Positions 1 to 7,622 are shown, counted from the first letter of the stretch. The stretch: 11,422 nt of DNA from an uncultured Prevotella sp. (GCA_900553285.1 USCX01000040.1:1-11422); one strand, 5' to 3'. Program-made: numbers and translations. Notes: a model not told the origin generated them from the sequence alone.

Positions 1-147
1 AATGCGGCCGATAACGGCGGCTCCGAACGAGGGGTGGTCGACGTAGGCGTCGCCGCTGAAAAGGATGACGTCTGCGCTGTCCCATCGCCGCAGTTCCATT
101 TCGCGCCGGGTCGTCGGCAGCCAGTCTGTGAGTCGGTGTTCTTTCAA
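1..147 (-). CDS. ygiQ: YgiQ family radical SAM protein, N-terminal fragment (cut by window edge)
   Basis: Only the first 49 codons are present; the gene continues beyond position 1. The translation shows LPTTRREM at residues 10-17 and [12 protein letters not shown] at residues 31-42, followed by an Ile-Gly-Arg. This is the characteristic opening of the YgiQ (UPF0313) family, in which E. coli YgiQ has a near-identical [11 protein letters not shown] block. Family members carry a radical SAM CxxxCxxC cluster further downstream, outside this window; the substrate is unknown. No ATG lies between the upstream in-frame stop (166-168) and the conserved block, so the start is most likely the TTG at 145-147. 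That codon overlaps the TGA of the preceding 103-aa gene, which suggests coupled translation. Family identity is secure; the start codon is inferred. Confidence 0.85.
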   Translation of the reverse strand, partial: MKEHRLTDWLPTTRREMELRRWDSADVILFSGDAYVDHPSFGAAVIGRI

Positions 148-455
148 TGAGTAGGGGCGTTTGTGTTACTTTTCCAGTCGATATAAAGAAGAATGAGCTG
201 GTGAAGGCCGTAGCTCTTCATCTTTTCGTGATAAAGGACGTCGACACAGAGGTCGAACAGTTTGTCACTGTCAGCGCATTGGGAGAGGATGAGCCCCCGC
301 ACGGTTAGGCGCAGTTTTTCGAGAACGGTTTCGTCGATGTAGCCGTGGCTGTCGATAAGATCCTGAAACAAGTTGAATTGGTCGATGGTGGCCAAATGTT
401 TGTCGCTGACTTCGAGAGAGCGGGTGCCGGAGGCATTAAGTGCGATTCTGTGCAT
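144..455 (-). CDS. Conserved-looking small protein of unknown function (103 aa)
   Basis: I do not recognise this protein. It has no signal peptide, no membrane segment and no metal-binding motif. The middle (about residues 20-95) looks mainly alpha-helical, with regular Leu/Ile spacing and balanced charge, so it is probably a soluble cytoplasmic helical protein. Support for it being a real gene is positional: it fills the gap between the 968-aa exported protein (stop 23 bases upstream of this ATG) and ygiQ, whose TTG start overlaps this gene's TGA, on the same strand. Its composition is not the Arg/Pro/His-rich kind typical of shadow frames in this window. A helical adaptor or regulator is possible, but nothing in the sequence shows it. 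Confidence 0.6.
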   Translation of the reverse strand: MHRIALNASGTRSLEVSDKHLATIDQFNLFQDLIDSHGYIDETVLEKLRLTVRGLILSQCADSDKLFDLCVDVLYHEKMKSYGLHQLILLYIDWKSNTNAPTH

Positions 456-478
456 GGTATGTGTATGATTAGGAAAGG

Positions 479-3385
479 TTAGTTTTCGAGGAGGAAACGG
501 AGAATGGCTCCCATGGCTTTATCGCGTATGGAGGAATCTTGTATGCATTCGAAAGGAAAACCCATTGCGATGACGCGGTAGGTCCTGTCGCGGTATGCGA
601 TGCCCGCAGAGCGGCCGCTGGCGTAAGCGAATGCACTGAAAGCCGTTCCCGTGGGACTGATGCAGTCTGGCGCCTGAACGGCGTAATGTTCCGGGCCGGG
701 GGTGCGGTAAACCGGTATTTGCAGGTTGAGGCCATGGATAGTGTCGTTCTTGTCGTCGCGGGCTGTTCCGCTGTAACGATATTTCAATATCTCGCGTGTA
801 AAAGTCTGTTCGGTTTCAGACTGCATGTCGGAGCCTATGTATGAGCCACTGACGAATAAGCGCCCGCCGGCGTTGAGGTAACGGGTGAGGAGGCCGCGAA
901 GCCGTCCGTCAAAAGTCTTGTATTGTTTTATTCCGTTATCGGTGGCTTTTTCTGCTCCGAGGATAAGATCTACGGCAGGGAAATCATTGAGGTCGACGGA
1001 GCCTTTGAACAGGGCGTCGCGGCTGCATGAGACGAAGGAATAGGCTTGGGCTGCTCTGATGGACTGCCCGTGTGCCGAGGGGTAGTCAAACGTGTTTCCG
1101 GCGATAATCCGGCCTTCCAGCTCGTCGCCGGAAAAGCCAAGGCTTCCGTAACCTTCACGTCCGGCATAATTGGGGCCGTAGTTGAGTTGTGCCCCCGAAA
1201 AGCCGGCGGTGCAGCCATAAGCTATGCCTATGTCATCATGGAGGTCGAAGCCTTTCCGGTCGTCTGTCCGGACGACAGTGGGTGAACTGAGGCGCTGGAA
1301 CCCGTTGACGATAAGGACCGTCCGGCGGCTATCGGGCATTTTGCAGGCCGTGAGTGTCTCGGAGGGAAAACTTTCGCCCCCACGGTTCACTGCGGTGACG
1401 TAGTAGTCGTATTGAACTCCTTCATGGATAGGGAGGCGAGCGGTGGTCTTTCCTTCGATGTAGGTCCCATTGTCGAACGCGCCACCGTGTGGGCGTGTAT
1501 AAACGATGTAGCCCGTCGGCATGGCGTCCGGGTTGTTGGCATCCGGCGTGGGAGACCAGGAAAGGATGGCGTGTTGCTCGTCGTCTGCGAGTGTTACGGC
1601 AAAATTACTGACCGGAAGGGGCTGCATCACGTGGTCATCCCATTGGTGGACGTAGCTAAGATAACGGAGTATGGCCTTGTAGATGGAGCGTGCCAGCAGA
1701 AACTTGAAGTTTGGGTCGTGTCCGTAGATCATGTCTTCGAAGTTCTGGTGCGAAAGAGTCTCGATGATGGCTGACGGTATCTCCGGGTTCCGCGTTTCGC
1801 TGTAATTGCGGTCCCATAGTTCGCGGCGTGTCCATGTGATTCCTAATGAGGAACTCAGGTCGTTGCACAACGTGGAAAGCAGCATGCTGGCGAAATCGAA
1901 GGACGTCTCTCTGGAAATGTTGGAGAGCAGGTAATCCCGATCGTCATTGCCTTGGGTTGTACAGATGGCCAAGGAGCCGTAGACGCCGTCGGGGCGCCGG
2001 ATTCCGGCGTCGCTGTGGACCGCCAGGGATAATTCAATCGGGACTTTCAGGCCCTGCTGGTTGGGCAGATAAGGACTTCCGCCTGCCAGATAGTTGGTCA
2101 TCAGCGAGCGCACGTTGATGTCGTCGGGATAGTCGGTCACCTTGTCGCGGTTGTCATAGACGGAAGTGGGCATGCCGCTTGACTGGGCAGAATAGCGGGC
2201 TCCTTCGAGAAAGCGGGGAAGCCCGCTCGTCGAACATCCTCGGACGATGTTCCCCATTCCGCCACCGAACCGGACGCCGTCGGCCGTGACCACGCCGGAG
2301 TGTTCACTTTCGTTGGTAAGAATGACGCAGTTTTGGGGGCTTTCCCCCAGCCCGAAGTCGAACGTCCCCAAGTAGGTCCAGGTGCCGCTTCCCATACGTT
2401 GGTTTACGCGGAAATGCGTCTCCTGTCCTTTATGACGGACAATATAGTGAGCGTCGGGAATGTTGTTGTCTTTGTGGGCGTAGGAGACATATACGGCGTA
2501 GCGTCCGGCTTGTGGGATGCAGGGTGTCCACGTGGCCGAGGCAAGTTTGCTGTGGCGGGATGTGGCTTCGATTTGTCTGGCCGTTCCTTTCCGGAAAGGG
2601 TTTTCTCCGTCTTTCAATGTCGGTTGCGACGGGGCGAATCCCGGTGTGTCACAGTCTGACCACTTGGCGCCGTGTGTCGTCTCCTGGTAGGTACCAGATT
2701 CCGTATGGATGTCGTTGTCGACAATGGTTTCGCGGGGTTGCCAGTCTCGTTCGCGAGGAGTGAACACTACGGCTCCTGCGTGTTCTAGCATGGGGATAAG
2801 GAAAGGAACGACGATAGTCTGCGTAAACAGGTCTTCGGTCGTACAGAAGAGGTAGGGGCGTTGCCATTCCCACTGCTTGCCGTTGAAGTAGCGCCCGTGG
2901 CTGGCCCATAGAGAGAGGTGGCACCCTTCAAGACCCTTGTCGGGCACAAAGGGGCGTGACACGTTTGTCACCCATGCGGGACCGTCATAGTGGATTTTGT
3001 TCCACAGCCTGCTTTTGTCAAAGTTTTTTCCGCGGAGAAAATTCGGAATCAGCTCGTGGAGGTCTTTTCCTCTGGGGTCGGTCAGATTGATCGTATATTG
3101 GTTATAAGGGGAAGGCAGTGCCTCTCGTAACAGTTGGTGGATGACTTGCAGGGATTGTGGCGTGAAAGGCTGTGAGGAGAATGCATCGTTCGTCTGAATG
3201 ACGATGGTGCGATTTTTTGAGTCGACATCATATTTGTTCATGGCCATGGGGTCGGTCGGATGGTAGCCTTTGACCCCGTAACTCGCGAAAAAATCATCCA
3301 GTGCCGCATCGATATCGCCCTTTTGGGCTGAGGCTGCGGTGGCAATCAGCATTGCGACGAATAAGATGTGAAGCCTTCGGTTCAT
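479..3385 (-). CDS. Exported amidase_3-like protein with inserted Golvesin-type domain, FnIII domain and C-terminal domain (often annotated 'xanthan lyase')
   Basis: The 968-aa protein starts with a signal peptide (residues 1-20, cleavage after ASA), so it is exported to the periplasm or beyond. A zinc amidase (N-acetylmuramoyl-L-alanine amidase, Amidase_3) fold is recognisable but split. The first half carries H163 (WASHGR) and E184 (TTEDLFT), then a strand ending in VVFTPRERD (206-214). The second half carries H457 (SLAVHSDAG) and E542 (IIETLSHQNFED). These match the family's His-Glu-His zinc ligands and catalytic Glu in order. Between them, about residues 220-376, sits a Golvesin C-terminal/Xly carbohydrate-binding-like beta domain (ATWTPCIPQAGRYAVYVSY, and GTWTYLGTFDFG near 334-345). 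A fibronectin type III domain follows (about 590-684), then a roughly 280-residue C-terminal domain (686-968) with a Rossmann/glutaminase-like look (VDLILGAEK, GGRLFVSGSYIGSD). Peptidoglycan amide hydrolysis is the inferred activity; no xanthan-lyase catalytic fold is visible. The start lies 4 bases after the acyltransferase stop, so the two are probably co-translated. Confidence 0.85.
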   Translation of the reverse strand: MNRRLHILFVAMLIATAASAQKGDIDAALDDFFASYGVKGYHPTDPMAMNKYDVDSKNRTIVIQTNDAFSSQPFTPQSLQVIHQLLREALPSPYNQYTINLTDPRGKDLHELIPNFLRGKNFDKSRLWNKIHYDGPAWVTNVSRPFVPDKGLEGCHLSLWASHGRYFNGKQWEWQRPYLFCTTEDLFTQTIVVPFLIPMLEHAGAVVFTPRERDWQPRETIVDNDIHTESGTYQETTHGAKWSDCDTPGFAPSQPTLKDGENPFRKGTARQIEATSRHSKLASATWTPCIPQAGRYAVYVSYAHKDNNIPDAHYIVRHKGQETHFRVNQRMGSGTWTYLGTFDFGLGESPQNCVILTNESEHSGVVTADGVRFGGGMGNIVRGCSTSGLPRFLEGARYSAQSSGMPTSVYDNRDKVTDYPDDINVRSLMTNYLAGGSPYLPNQQGLKVPIELSLAVHSDAGIRRPDGVYGSLAICTTQGNDDRDYLLSNISRETSFDFASMLLSTLCNDLSSSLGITWTRRELWDRNYSETRNPEIPSAIIETLSHQNFEDMIYGHDPNFKFLLARSIYKAILRYLSYVHQWDDHVMQPLPVSNFAVTLADDEQHAILSWSPTPDANNPDAMPTGYIVYTRPHGGAFDNGTYIEGKTTARLPIHEGVQYDYYVTAVNRGGESFPSETLTACKMPDSRRTVLIVNGFQRLSSPTVVRTDDRKGFDLHDDIGIAYGCTAGFSGAQLNYGPNYAGREGYGSLGFSGDELEGRIIAGNTFDYPSAHGQSIRAAQAYSFVSCSRDALFKGSVDLNDFPAVDLILGAEKATDNGIKQYKTFDGRLRGLLTRYLNAGGRLFVSGSYIGSDMQSETEQTFTREILKYRYSGTARDDKNDTIHGLNLQIPVYRTPGPEHYAVQAPDCISPTGTAFSAFAYASGRSAGIAYRDRTYRVIAMGFPFECIQDSSIRDKAMGAILRFLLEN

Positions 3386-3389
3386 GTGA

Positions 3390-3941
3390 TCAGTCGCTTA
3401 TGGCAAATTTCCCGGGATGCCGCCCTGTGAAGTCTTTGTAATAGCTTTTGATGGTCGCCATGTCGGCCTCAATGTGTCCCGAGGGGATGATTTCGCGTGT
3501 GCAGATGATAGACCTCCGGCGGTAGTCAATGGCATAGAGGTGAATGGGCAGTTGCGCTTTAAGCGCGATGAAGTAGAAGCCCATTTTCCAGTTTGTGTTT
3601 CTCGACCGTGTACCTTCCGGGGTTACTGCCAGCTCAAAGTGTTCGGAGTTTTTCGCTTTTTCTGCGAGTTGGTCTGTCAGGCTGTTTTTGCTGCCCCGGT
3701 CGACGGGGATGCCTCCCATTTTTGTCCACAAGTAGTTGAGTGGCCAGAAAAACCACTCTTTCTTCATCAGAAAGTAGGCATGACGGCCTATGGCGGTGTA
3801 GTAGAGTTCAGCGAGAATGAAGTCCCAATTGCTTGTATGCGGTGCGACGCAAATGACGCGTTTGTCGCATGGGCGTACCGTGACTTCTGCTTGCCAGCCA
3901 AGCCATTTGAAAAATATAGTCTGGCATAATTTCCGCCACAT
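3390..3941 (-). CDS. Short PlsC-type (lysophospholipid/acylglycerol-phosphate) acyltransferase family protein
   Basis: The 183-aa protein has the glycerolipid acyltransferase motifs: the HX4D catalytic pair in APHTSNWD (H35, D40), the GGIPVDR block (76-82) and TPEGTRS (107-113). The spacing fits the LPLAT/PlsC superfamily, which transfers acyl groups to lysophospholipids or related acceptors at the inner face of the cytoplasmic membrane. It is shorter than typical PlsC (about 240 aa) and lacks an N-terminal membrane anchor. A hydrophobic or aromatic stretch (about 61-75, WFFWPLNYLW) may mediate peripheral membrane contact. It belongs to a compact subfamily common in Bacteroidota and some Proteobacteria; the acceptor is not known, and ornithine-lipid or other envelope lipid acylation is possible. 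It sits 17 bases after the 89-aa gene and 4 bases before the amidase-like gene. Confidence 0.85.
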   Translation of the reverse strand: MWRKLCQTIFFKWLGWQAEVTVRPCDKRVICVAPHTSNWDFILAELYYTAIGRHAYFLMKKEWFFWPLNYLWTKMGGIPVDRGSKNSLTDQLAEKAKNSEHFELAVTPEGTRSRNTNWKMGFYFIALKAQLPIHLYAIDYRRRSIICTREIIPSGHIEADMATIKSYYKDFTGRHPGKFAISD

Positions 3942-3958
3942 CGTATTTCCGTTCGGAT

Positions 3959-4228
3959 TTATGCCTCGGACAGAAGTTTGCCGGACAGTGATTGAACGCT
4001 TTCAGTGAATTGTTTGATGAGTTGTGTGTAGTACTTGTGGGCATCGTTGGGCTCTGTGTGGCTGAGGCGGCTGATGAAATCGTTACGGAGGGCGACACTC
4101 TTTTCAGCGACCTCGTGAGCGACTGCGGCTGTCTTTGAGTCTTTCGACGAACTGAGTGCGATACATTCAATGAGGAGTATGTCACAGATATCGTGAATGC
4201 TCTTTTTCAGTTTTTTTCTGCTTGCCAT
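3959..4228 (-). CDS. Small helical protein of unknown function (89 aa)
   Basis: I do not recognise this protein. It begins with a basic segment (ASRKKLKKS), followed by a helix rich in Ile, Cys and Leu (IHDICDILLIECIAL, about 11-25) and further amphipathic helices to the end (for example YTQLIKQFTESVQSL, about 67-81). There is no signal peptide or clear transmembrane segment. It is probably a small soluble helical-bundle protein. It appears to be the first gene of the leftward operon, with a plausible promoter (4256-4287) about 30 bases upstream and the acyltransferase start 17 bases after its stop. The position and the non-shadow composition support a real gene; no function can be assigned. 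Confidence 0.65.
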   Translation of the reverse strand: MASRKKLKKSIHDICDILLIECIALSSSKDSKTAAVAHEVAEKSVALRNDFISRLSHTEPNDAHKYYTQLIKQFTESVQSLSGKLLSEA

Positions 4229-4255
4229 GATTTTTGTCCGTTATGAATTCTGGGG

Positions 4256-4287
4256 CTAAGTTACGTTTTTCTTTGCAGTCGCGCAAC
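4256..4287 (-). promoter_or_regulatory. Candidate Bacteroidota sigma-ABfr-type promoter of the five-gene leftward operon
   Basis: On the minus strand a -33-like GTTG (4284-4287) is followed after 20 bases by TAACTTAG (4256-4263). The consensus -7 box is TAnnTTTG, so there is one mismatch. The start codon of the 89-aa gene lies about 28 bases further on, giving a short leader. The assignment rests on spacing and similarity only. Confidence 0.45.
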
Positions 4288-4354
4288 TTTTGAGTGAAAA
4301 AAGGCCGTCGGGTGATGTCGCGGCGGACCGATTGAGGAATTTATGGTGGATTAG

Positions 4355-4394
4355 AAAGAGCGGGGAAATGTCAAAAAGCATTTCCCCGCTCTTT
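4355..4394 (-). terminator. Strong intrinsic-type hairpin downstream of rpmA
   Basis: A perfect 16-bp inverted repeat (4355-4370 and 4379-4394; the arm reads AAAGAGCGGGGAAATG) surrounds an 8-base loop. It lies 44 bases past the rpmA stop. On the minus strand the tract after the stem is only CUUUC-like, while on the plus strand a better T-rich run (TTTTAATTTTG) follows. It probably ends the rplU-rpmA transcript and insulates the following operon, and may act in both directions. Confidence 0.75.
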
Positions 4395-4437
4395 TAATTT
4401 TGTTGCAACCCCCGGAAGGAGTTTGCATAGATTGGTG

Positions 4438-4704
4438 TCAAGCCTCAGCTTTGGGCTCGACAGAAACTGTGCTGCGATTGCGGTGGCCGCCACGATGGAA
4501 GTTGACGGTTCCGTCAACGAGGGCAAACAGCGTGTGGTCACTTCCCATGCCTACGTTCTTGCCGGGATAGTGCACAGTGCCACGCTGGCGAACAATGATG
4601 TTACCAGCCAGACAACTTTGACCGCCGAAAATCTTAACGCCCAAACGTTTAGAAGCTGACTCGCGGCCGTTCTTTGAACTACCTACACCTTTCTTATGTG
4701 CCAT
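4438..4704 (-). CDS. rpmA: 50S ribosomal protein L27
   Basis: The 88-aa protein opens with [16 protein letters not shown], contains the LGVKIFGGQ block and RQRGT, and has the G-NVG-G-DHTLFA block (about residues 51-62). Together these identify bacterial L27, whose N-terminal tail reaches towards the peptidyl-transferase centre of the large subunit. Length is normal for the family. The N-terminus starts directly with MAHKKG, so there is no cleavable extension of the Firmicutes kind. It lies 23 bases downstream of rplU, the universal L21-L27 pairing, and is followed by a strong terminator hairpin. The Obg GTPase gene often found after rpmA in other phyla is absent here. Confidence 0.98.
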   Translation of the reverse strand: MAHKKGVGSSKNGRESASKRLGVKIFGGQSCLAGNIIVRQRGTVHYPGKNVGMGSDHTLFALVDGTVNFHRGGHRNRSTVSVEPKAEA

Positions 4705-4727
4705 TGTCGTCTAATTTTTTTTCAGGG

Positions 4728-5045
4728 TTAAGCAATAACTTGTTTGATAGTCACTTCGGAGAACTGTTGACGGTGACCGTTCAGTTTGCGGTAGCCTTTG
4801 CGGCGCTTTTTGTGGAACACGAGCACTTTCTCGCCTTTTACCAGCGGGGAGAGCACCTCACAAACGACCTTGGCACCTTCAACGGTGGGGGCACCCACCT
4901 TGATGTCTCCGTTGTTGTCAATCAACAATACTTTGTCAAACTCGATGGTCTGACCGTTAGCAGCGTCCTTGATGCGGTGAACGAAGAGCTTTTTGCCTTC
5001 TTCTGCCTTGAACTGCTGACCGTTAATCTCTACGATTGCGTACAT
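4728..5045 (-). CDS. rplU: 50S ribosomal protein L21
   Basis: The 105-aa protein starts [17 protein letters not shown], the standard L21 N-terminus, and ends with the basic RNA-binding region [20 protein letters not shown] followed by TIKQVIA. L21 binds 23S rRNA in the large subunit. An open frame extends 29 codons upstream to 5132. However, that extension would begin inside the promoter -7 box and is not part of the family, so the ATG at 5043-5045 is chosen. There is no obvious Shine-Dalgarno sequence, which is usual in this phylum. The first gene of the two-gene ribosomal operon, it has a leader of roughly 80 bases. Confidence 0.98.
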   Translation of the reverse strand: MYAIVEINGQQFKAEEGKKLFVHRIKDAANGQTIEFDKVLLIDNNGDIKVGAPTVEGAKVVCEVLSPLVKGEKVLVFHKKRRKGYRKLNGHRQQFSEVTIKQVIA

Positions 5046-5129
5046 TTTGATTAGAAATAGTAAACGGTTTTCCGACAGGCGAGTCCCTTCGTGAGACTTC
5101 TTTGTTGAGCCTTCTGGATGAATCGGCTG

Positions 5130-5161
5130 CAAATATACGGCTTTCTGTCGGATTGGCCAAA
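5130..5161 (-). promoter_or_regulatory. Consensus Bacteroidota promoter of rplU-rpmA
   Basis: On the minus strand TTTG (5158-5161) and TATATTTG (5130-5137) are separated by 20 bases. Both match the Bacteroidota consensus TTTG / TAnnTTTG exactly. Transcription should start near 5123-5126, leaving a leader of about 80 bases before the L21 ATG. That leader can form a 6-bp stem at 5082-5098. Confidence 0.8.
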
Positions 5162-5168
5162 TAAGTTC

Positions 5169-5184
5169 AGGGCTAAATGGCCCT
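5169..5184 (-). terminator. Weak hairpin after the aldo-keto reductase gene region, just upstream of the rplU promoter
   Basis: AGGGC (5169-5173) and GCCCT (5180-5184) form a 5-bp stem with a 6-base loop. The hairpin lies 32 bases beyond the reductase stop on the minus strand and a few bases before the rplU -33 box. No good U-tract follows, so it could equally be a chance palindrome; it is the only terminator-like element in this gap. Confidence 0.3.
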
Positions 5185-5215
5185 TTCTCTTTCGGCGCAT
5201 GGCCGGTCTGTGGGG

Positions 5216-6214
5216 TCAGTCCATGATTTCGGCTATGGCTTGGAGTTCATCGTCGCTGAGTGGAGTTTGCCGTACCGTGGCGATATCCTCTTTGAGTTGT
5301 TCCAGCCGGCTGACGCCCGCGATGACTGAGGTCGCCCCTTTGGCCAGGACCCAGTGAAGGGCTATTTGTGCCAGTGTGCGACCGGCCTCATGGGCCAGGC
5401 TGTTGAGGCGTTTCAGTTTGTCGAGCAGTTCGGGAGTGAGCATTTCGCGGTTGAGCGAGGTGTCGTGGGCCATACGTGAATCGGCCGGGACACCGGTCAG
5501 GTAGCGTTCGGTCAGTAGGCCTTGTGCCAAGGGGGAGAATGAAACGAAACCGACATTCCGCTTGTGAAGCAGCCGGGTGATGCCGTTTTTCTCCGTGGAG
5601 CGGTCGATGAGGTTGAGCCGGCCCTGGTAGACGAGGCATGGCGTGTCGTGTTCGCTAAGATAGTGCAGTGCTTCCCGGGTGGCGTCTGCCGGCCAGCGCG
5701 ACAGGCCGATGTAGAGTGCTTTTCCGCTGCGCACGATGTCGACGAGGGCTTGAAGGGTTTCTTCCATGGGCGTTTCGGGATCGTACCGGTGGGAATAGAA
5801 AAGGTCGACATAGTCTAAGTTCAGGCGGCGGAGGCTTTGGTCGAGACTGGCCATGAGGCTCTTGCGCGAGCCCCAGTTGCCATAAGGACCGGGCCACATT
5901 TCATAACCTGCCTTGGTGGAGATGAAAAGCTCGTCGCGGTGCGGGTGCAGGTCGTCGGCCAAGATGCGGCCCAAAGTGGTCTCGGCGCTTCCGGGAGGCG
6001 GGCCGTAGTTGTTGGCCAGGTCGAAGTGCGTGATTCCGTGGTCGAAGGCATAATGAATCATCGCCTTGGAGTCGGAATAAGAAGACTTTTCGCCGAAGTT
6101 CTTCCACAGTCCGAGGGAAAGGGCCGGCAGGAGAATCCCACTGCTGCCGCAGCGGCGGTAGGGCATTCCGCATTGGTAGCGGTCGGGGGAGGGTGAGTAC
6201 GAAGGAGCGGTCAT
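5216..6214 (-). CDS. gpr: Aldo/keto reductase, Gpr/YghZ type (L-glyceraldehyde 3-phosphate reductase-like)
   Basis: The 332-aa protein aligns by eye along its length with E. coli YghZ/Gpr (AKR14). Shared blocks are [72 protein letters not shown], and [20 protein letters not shown]. The AKR catalytic tetrad is visible as D65, Y70, K101 and H142. The fold is a TIM barrel that binds NADPH; Gpr enzymes reduce L-glyceraldehyde 3-phosphate and other aldehydes such as methylglyoxal in the cytoplasm. An upstream in-frame ATG (6245-6247) would add 11 residues and overlap the channel gene. The ATG at 6212-6214 is preferred because it matches the E. coli N-terminus and lies 10 bases after the preceding stop. 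It is probably co-transcribed with the mechanosensitive channel. The true substrate is inferred from family only. Confidence 0.92.
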   Translation of the reverse strand: MTAPSYSPSPDRYQCGMPYRRCGSSGILLPALSLGLWKNFGEKSSYSDSKAMIHYAFDHGITHFDLANNYGPPPGSAETTLGRILADDLHPHRDELFISTKAGYEMWPGPYGNWGSRKSLMASLDQSLRRLNLDYVDLFYSHRYDPETPMEETLQALVDIVRSGKALYIGLSRWPADATREALHYLSEHDTPCLVYQGRLNLIDRSTEKNGITRLLHKRNVGFVSFSPLAQGLLTERYLTGVPADSRMAHDTSLNREMLTPELLDKLKRLNSLAHEAGRTLAQIALHWVLAKGATSVIAGVSRLEQLKEDIATVRQTPLSDDELQAIAEIMD

Positions 6215-6224
6215 GGTGGTTGGG

Positions 6225-7415
6225 TTAATGTATTCGGGTGAAATCATAGCTTGAAGGGGCTTGGTAGGCGCGGAGGCCGAACTCGGGCAGGACGGCGATG
6301 AAGTGCTCCATGCAGCGGGCCGTCAGGTGCTCATAGCGGACGAATTCCCGTTCGCTGAAGTAGAAGTAGATTTCAATCGGGAGGCCGTGCGGCGTGGGGT
6401 CAAGCTGGCGGGCCATGAGCCATCGCCCGGTATTGACCTCCGGGTGGCGGCGCAGGTATTGTTCGACGTAGTCCCGGAAAGCGGAGAGGTTTGTCGCCTC
6501 TTCTGTCTCGAAGTGGCTGCCGGTCAGTCCGGCTTCTGCCCATTGTCGGAGCTCGTCGGCAGTGGCAGGCCGGACGGAGTTGATGTCTATATATAGTGCG
6601 CGTTTCACCCGGCGTCCTCCTCCGTCGGCCATGCCTTTCCAGTTGCGGAATGAATCGCTGATGAGCGTGTAGGGTGGGAGGGTCGAGATGGTGTTGTCGA
6701 AATTGCGGATTTTTACGGTGACGAGCGACACCTCTTCGACGATGCCGTTGACGTCGTATTTGGGCATCGTGATCCAGTCGCCCGGTTTGATCATTTTGTT
6801 GGCAGACAGCTGGATGCCTGAGATGAGGCCGAGCAGGGTGTCTTTGAAGATGAAAGCAAAAACGGTGGCCACGGCGCCCAGGCCGGCGATAAGGCTGAGC
6901 GGGGAGCGCCCGAAACCGTAGGAGACGCCCGCCACGATGCCCACTATGATGACCGCGAGTTTCAGAAACTGCGTAATGCCAATGAGGTAATGCCGGCCGG
7001 TATATCCTTCTTCTTCGTAGGTCAGGCGTCCCACGTTGGTGAGAAAGGCGCAGAACAGGCGGACGATGGTGACCGTTATATATATATGAGTGCCGCGGAG
7101 GATGAGTTCGTGGAAATAGGGAAAGTGTGCAGTGGTGCCTATCTCGAAGGCAATGGGGAGCAGAACGTAGAAAACCACGCCGGGCACGACGTGGCTCAGG
7201 CTGTCGAGGACGCAGCGGTTGAACACGTAATCGTCCCAGACGGCATGTGTGCGCGCCACGATTTTCAGAATGGCGGGCGAGACGAGGCGCCGGAAGATAC
7301 ATCCGCACAGCCATGCCAGCAGTAGGAAGAGAAGCAGTCCTGTCAGGGTGGCCATCAGCCGGGCATGGACGGTTGGGACATTCAGGTCGAGAAACAGTTG
7401 AAGCAGTTTGTTCAT
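6225..7415 (-). CDS. MscS-family mechanosensitive ion channel, YbdG-like
   Basis: The 396-aa inner-membrane protein has hydrophobic segments at about residues 20-40, 74-92, 107-127 and 146-166, plus a pore helix region 171-203 (SLIAGLGAVATVFAFIFKDT). The MscS beta-domain signature follows (GDWITMPKYDVNGIVEEVSL, 212-231), then IRNFDNT (236-242) and LPPYTLISDSFRNWKGM (246-262) with GGGRRVKRALYID (265-277). That last block closely resembles E. coli YbdG, a miniconductance channel of similar length (about 415 aa), rather than the shorter MscS. Such channels open under membrane tension and release osmolytes during hypo-osmotic shock. The gene is followed after 10 bases by the aldo-keto reductase. 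I see no clear promoter in the 207 bases upstream, so it may be read from the MFS gene or from a non-consensus site. Confidence 0.93.
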   Translation of the reverse strand: MNKLLQLFLDLNVPTVHARLMATLTGLLLFLLLAWLCGCIFRRLVSPAILKIVARTHAVWDDYVFNRCVLDSLSHVVPGVVFYVLLPIAFEIGTTAHFPYFHELILRGTHIYITVTIVRLFCAFLTNVGRLTYEEEGYTGRHYLIGITQFLKLAVIIVGIVAGVSYGFGRSPLSLIAGLGAVATVFAFIFKDTLLGLISGIQLSANKMIKPGDWITMPKYDVNGIVEEVSLVTVKIRNFDNTISTLPPYTLISDSFRNWKGMADGGGRRVKRALYIDINSVRPATADELRQWAEAGLTGSHFETEEATNLSAFRDYVEQYLRRHPEVNTGRWLMARQLDPTPHGLPIEIYFYFSEREFVRYEHLTARCMEHFIAVLPEFGLRAYQAPSSYDFTRIH

Positions 7416-7554
7416 AGGCAGTTTGAAAAGAGGTTTATTCTCCTCCCGGATGAAGGAGAGGCGCAGGGGCGTCCGGGTGTGTAGCCTGTGGCCCGTTCCG
7501 GAGAGCCGTGCCGCGCAGTGCCGGTGGGGAAGCGGCGGCCGCGCCGCAGGCGGA

Positions 7555-7612
7555 TTTTCCTAAGTCGCCGTGAGGAAGTCCTGTCGTCCTGACTGTTTTT
7601 CCTAAGTCGCCG
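7555..7612. repeat. 16-bp direct repeat, two copies, in the 207-base gap after the MFS gene
   Basis: TTTTCCTAAGTCGCCG occurs at 7555-7570 and again, identically, at 7597-7612, a period of 42 bases. The second copy ends 10 bases before the MFS stop codon on the minus strand. The stretch between copies is itself partly self-similar (GTCCTGTCGTCCTGAC). A GC-rich 16-bp hairpin (GCGGCG-GCCG-CGCCGC, 7532-7547) lies beside it. The role is unknown; it may be part of an intergenic repeat family. Confidence 0.6.
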
Positions 7613-7622
7613 ACAGGTTTGT

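Noticed and set aside
479..3385. Label 'xanthan lyase' for the 968-aa protein
   Set aside because: The name comes from the Xly-like/Golvesin accessory domain. No polysaccharide-lyase catalytic domain is visible, whereas zinc-amidase residues are.
5046..5132. 29-codon upstream extension of L21
   Set aside because: The extension would start inside the promoter -7 box and is absent from L21 proteins, which begin MYAIVE.
6400..7314. 304-codon minus-strand frame inside the mechanosensitive channel gene
   Set aside because: It is an overlapping frame rich in Arg, Pro and His, as expected for a shifted reading of GC-rich coding DNA. The channel frame has unmistakable MscS motifs.
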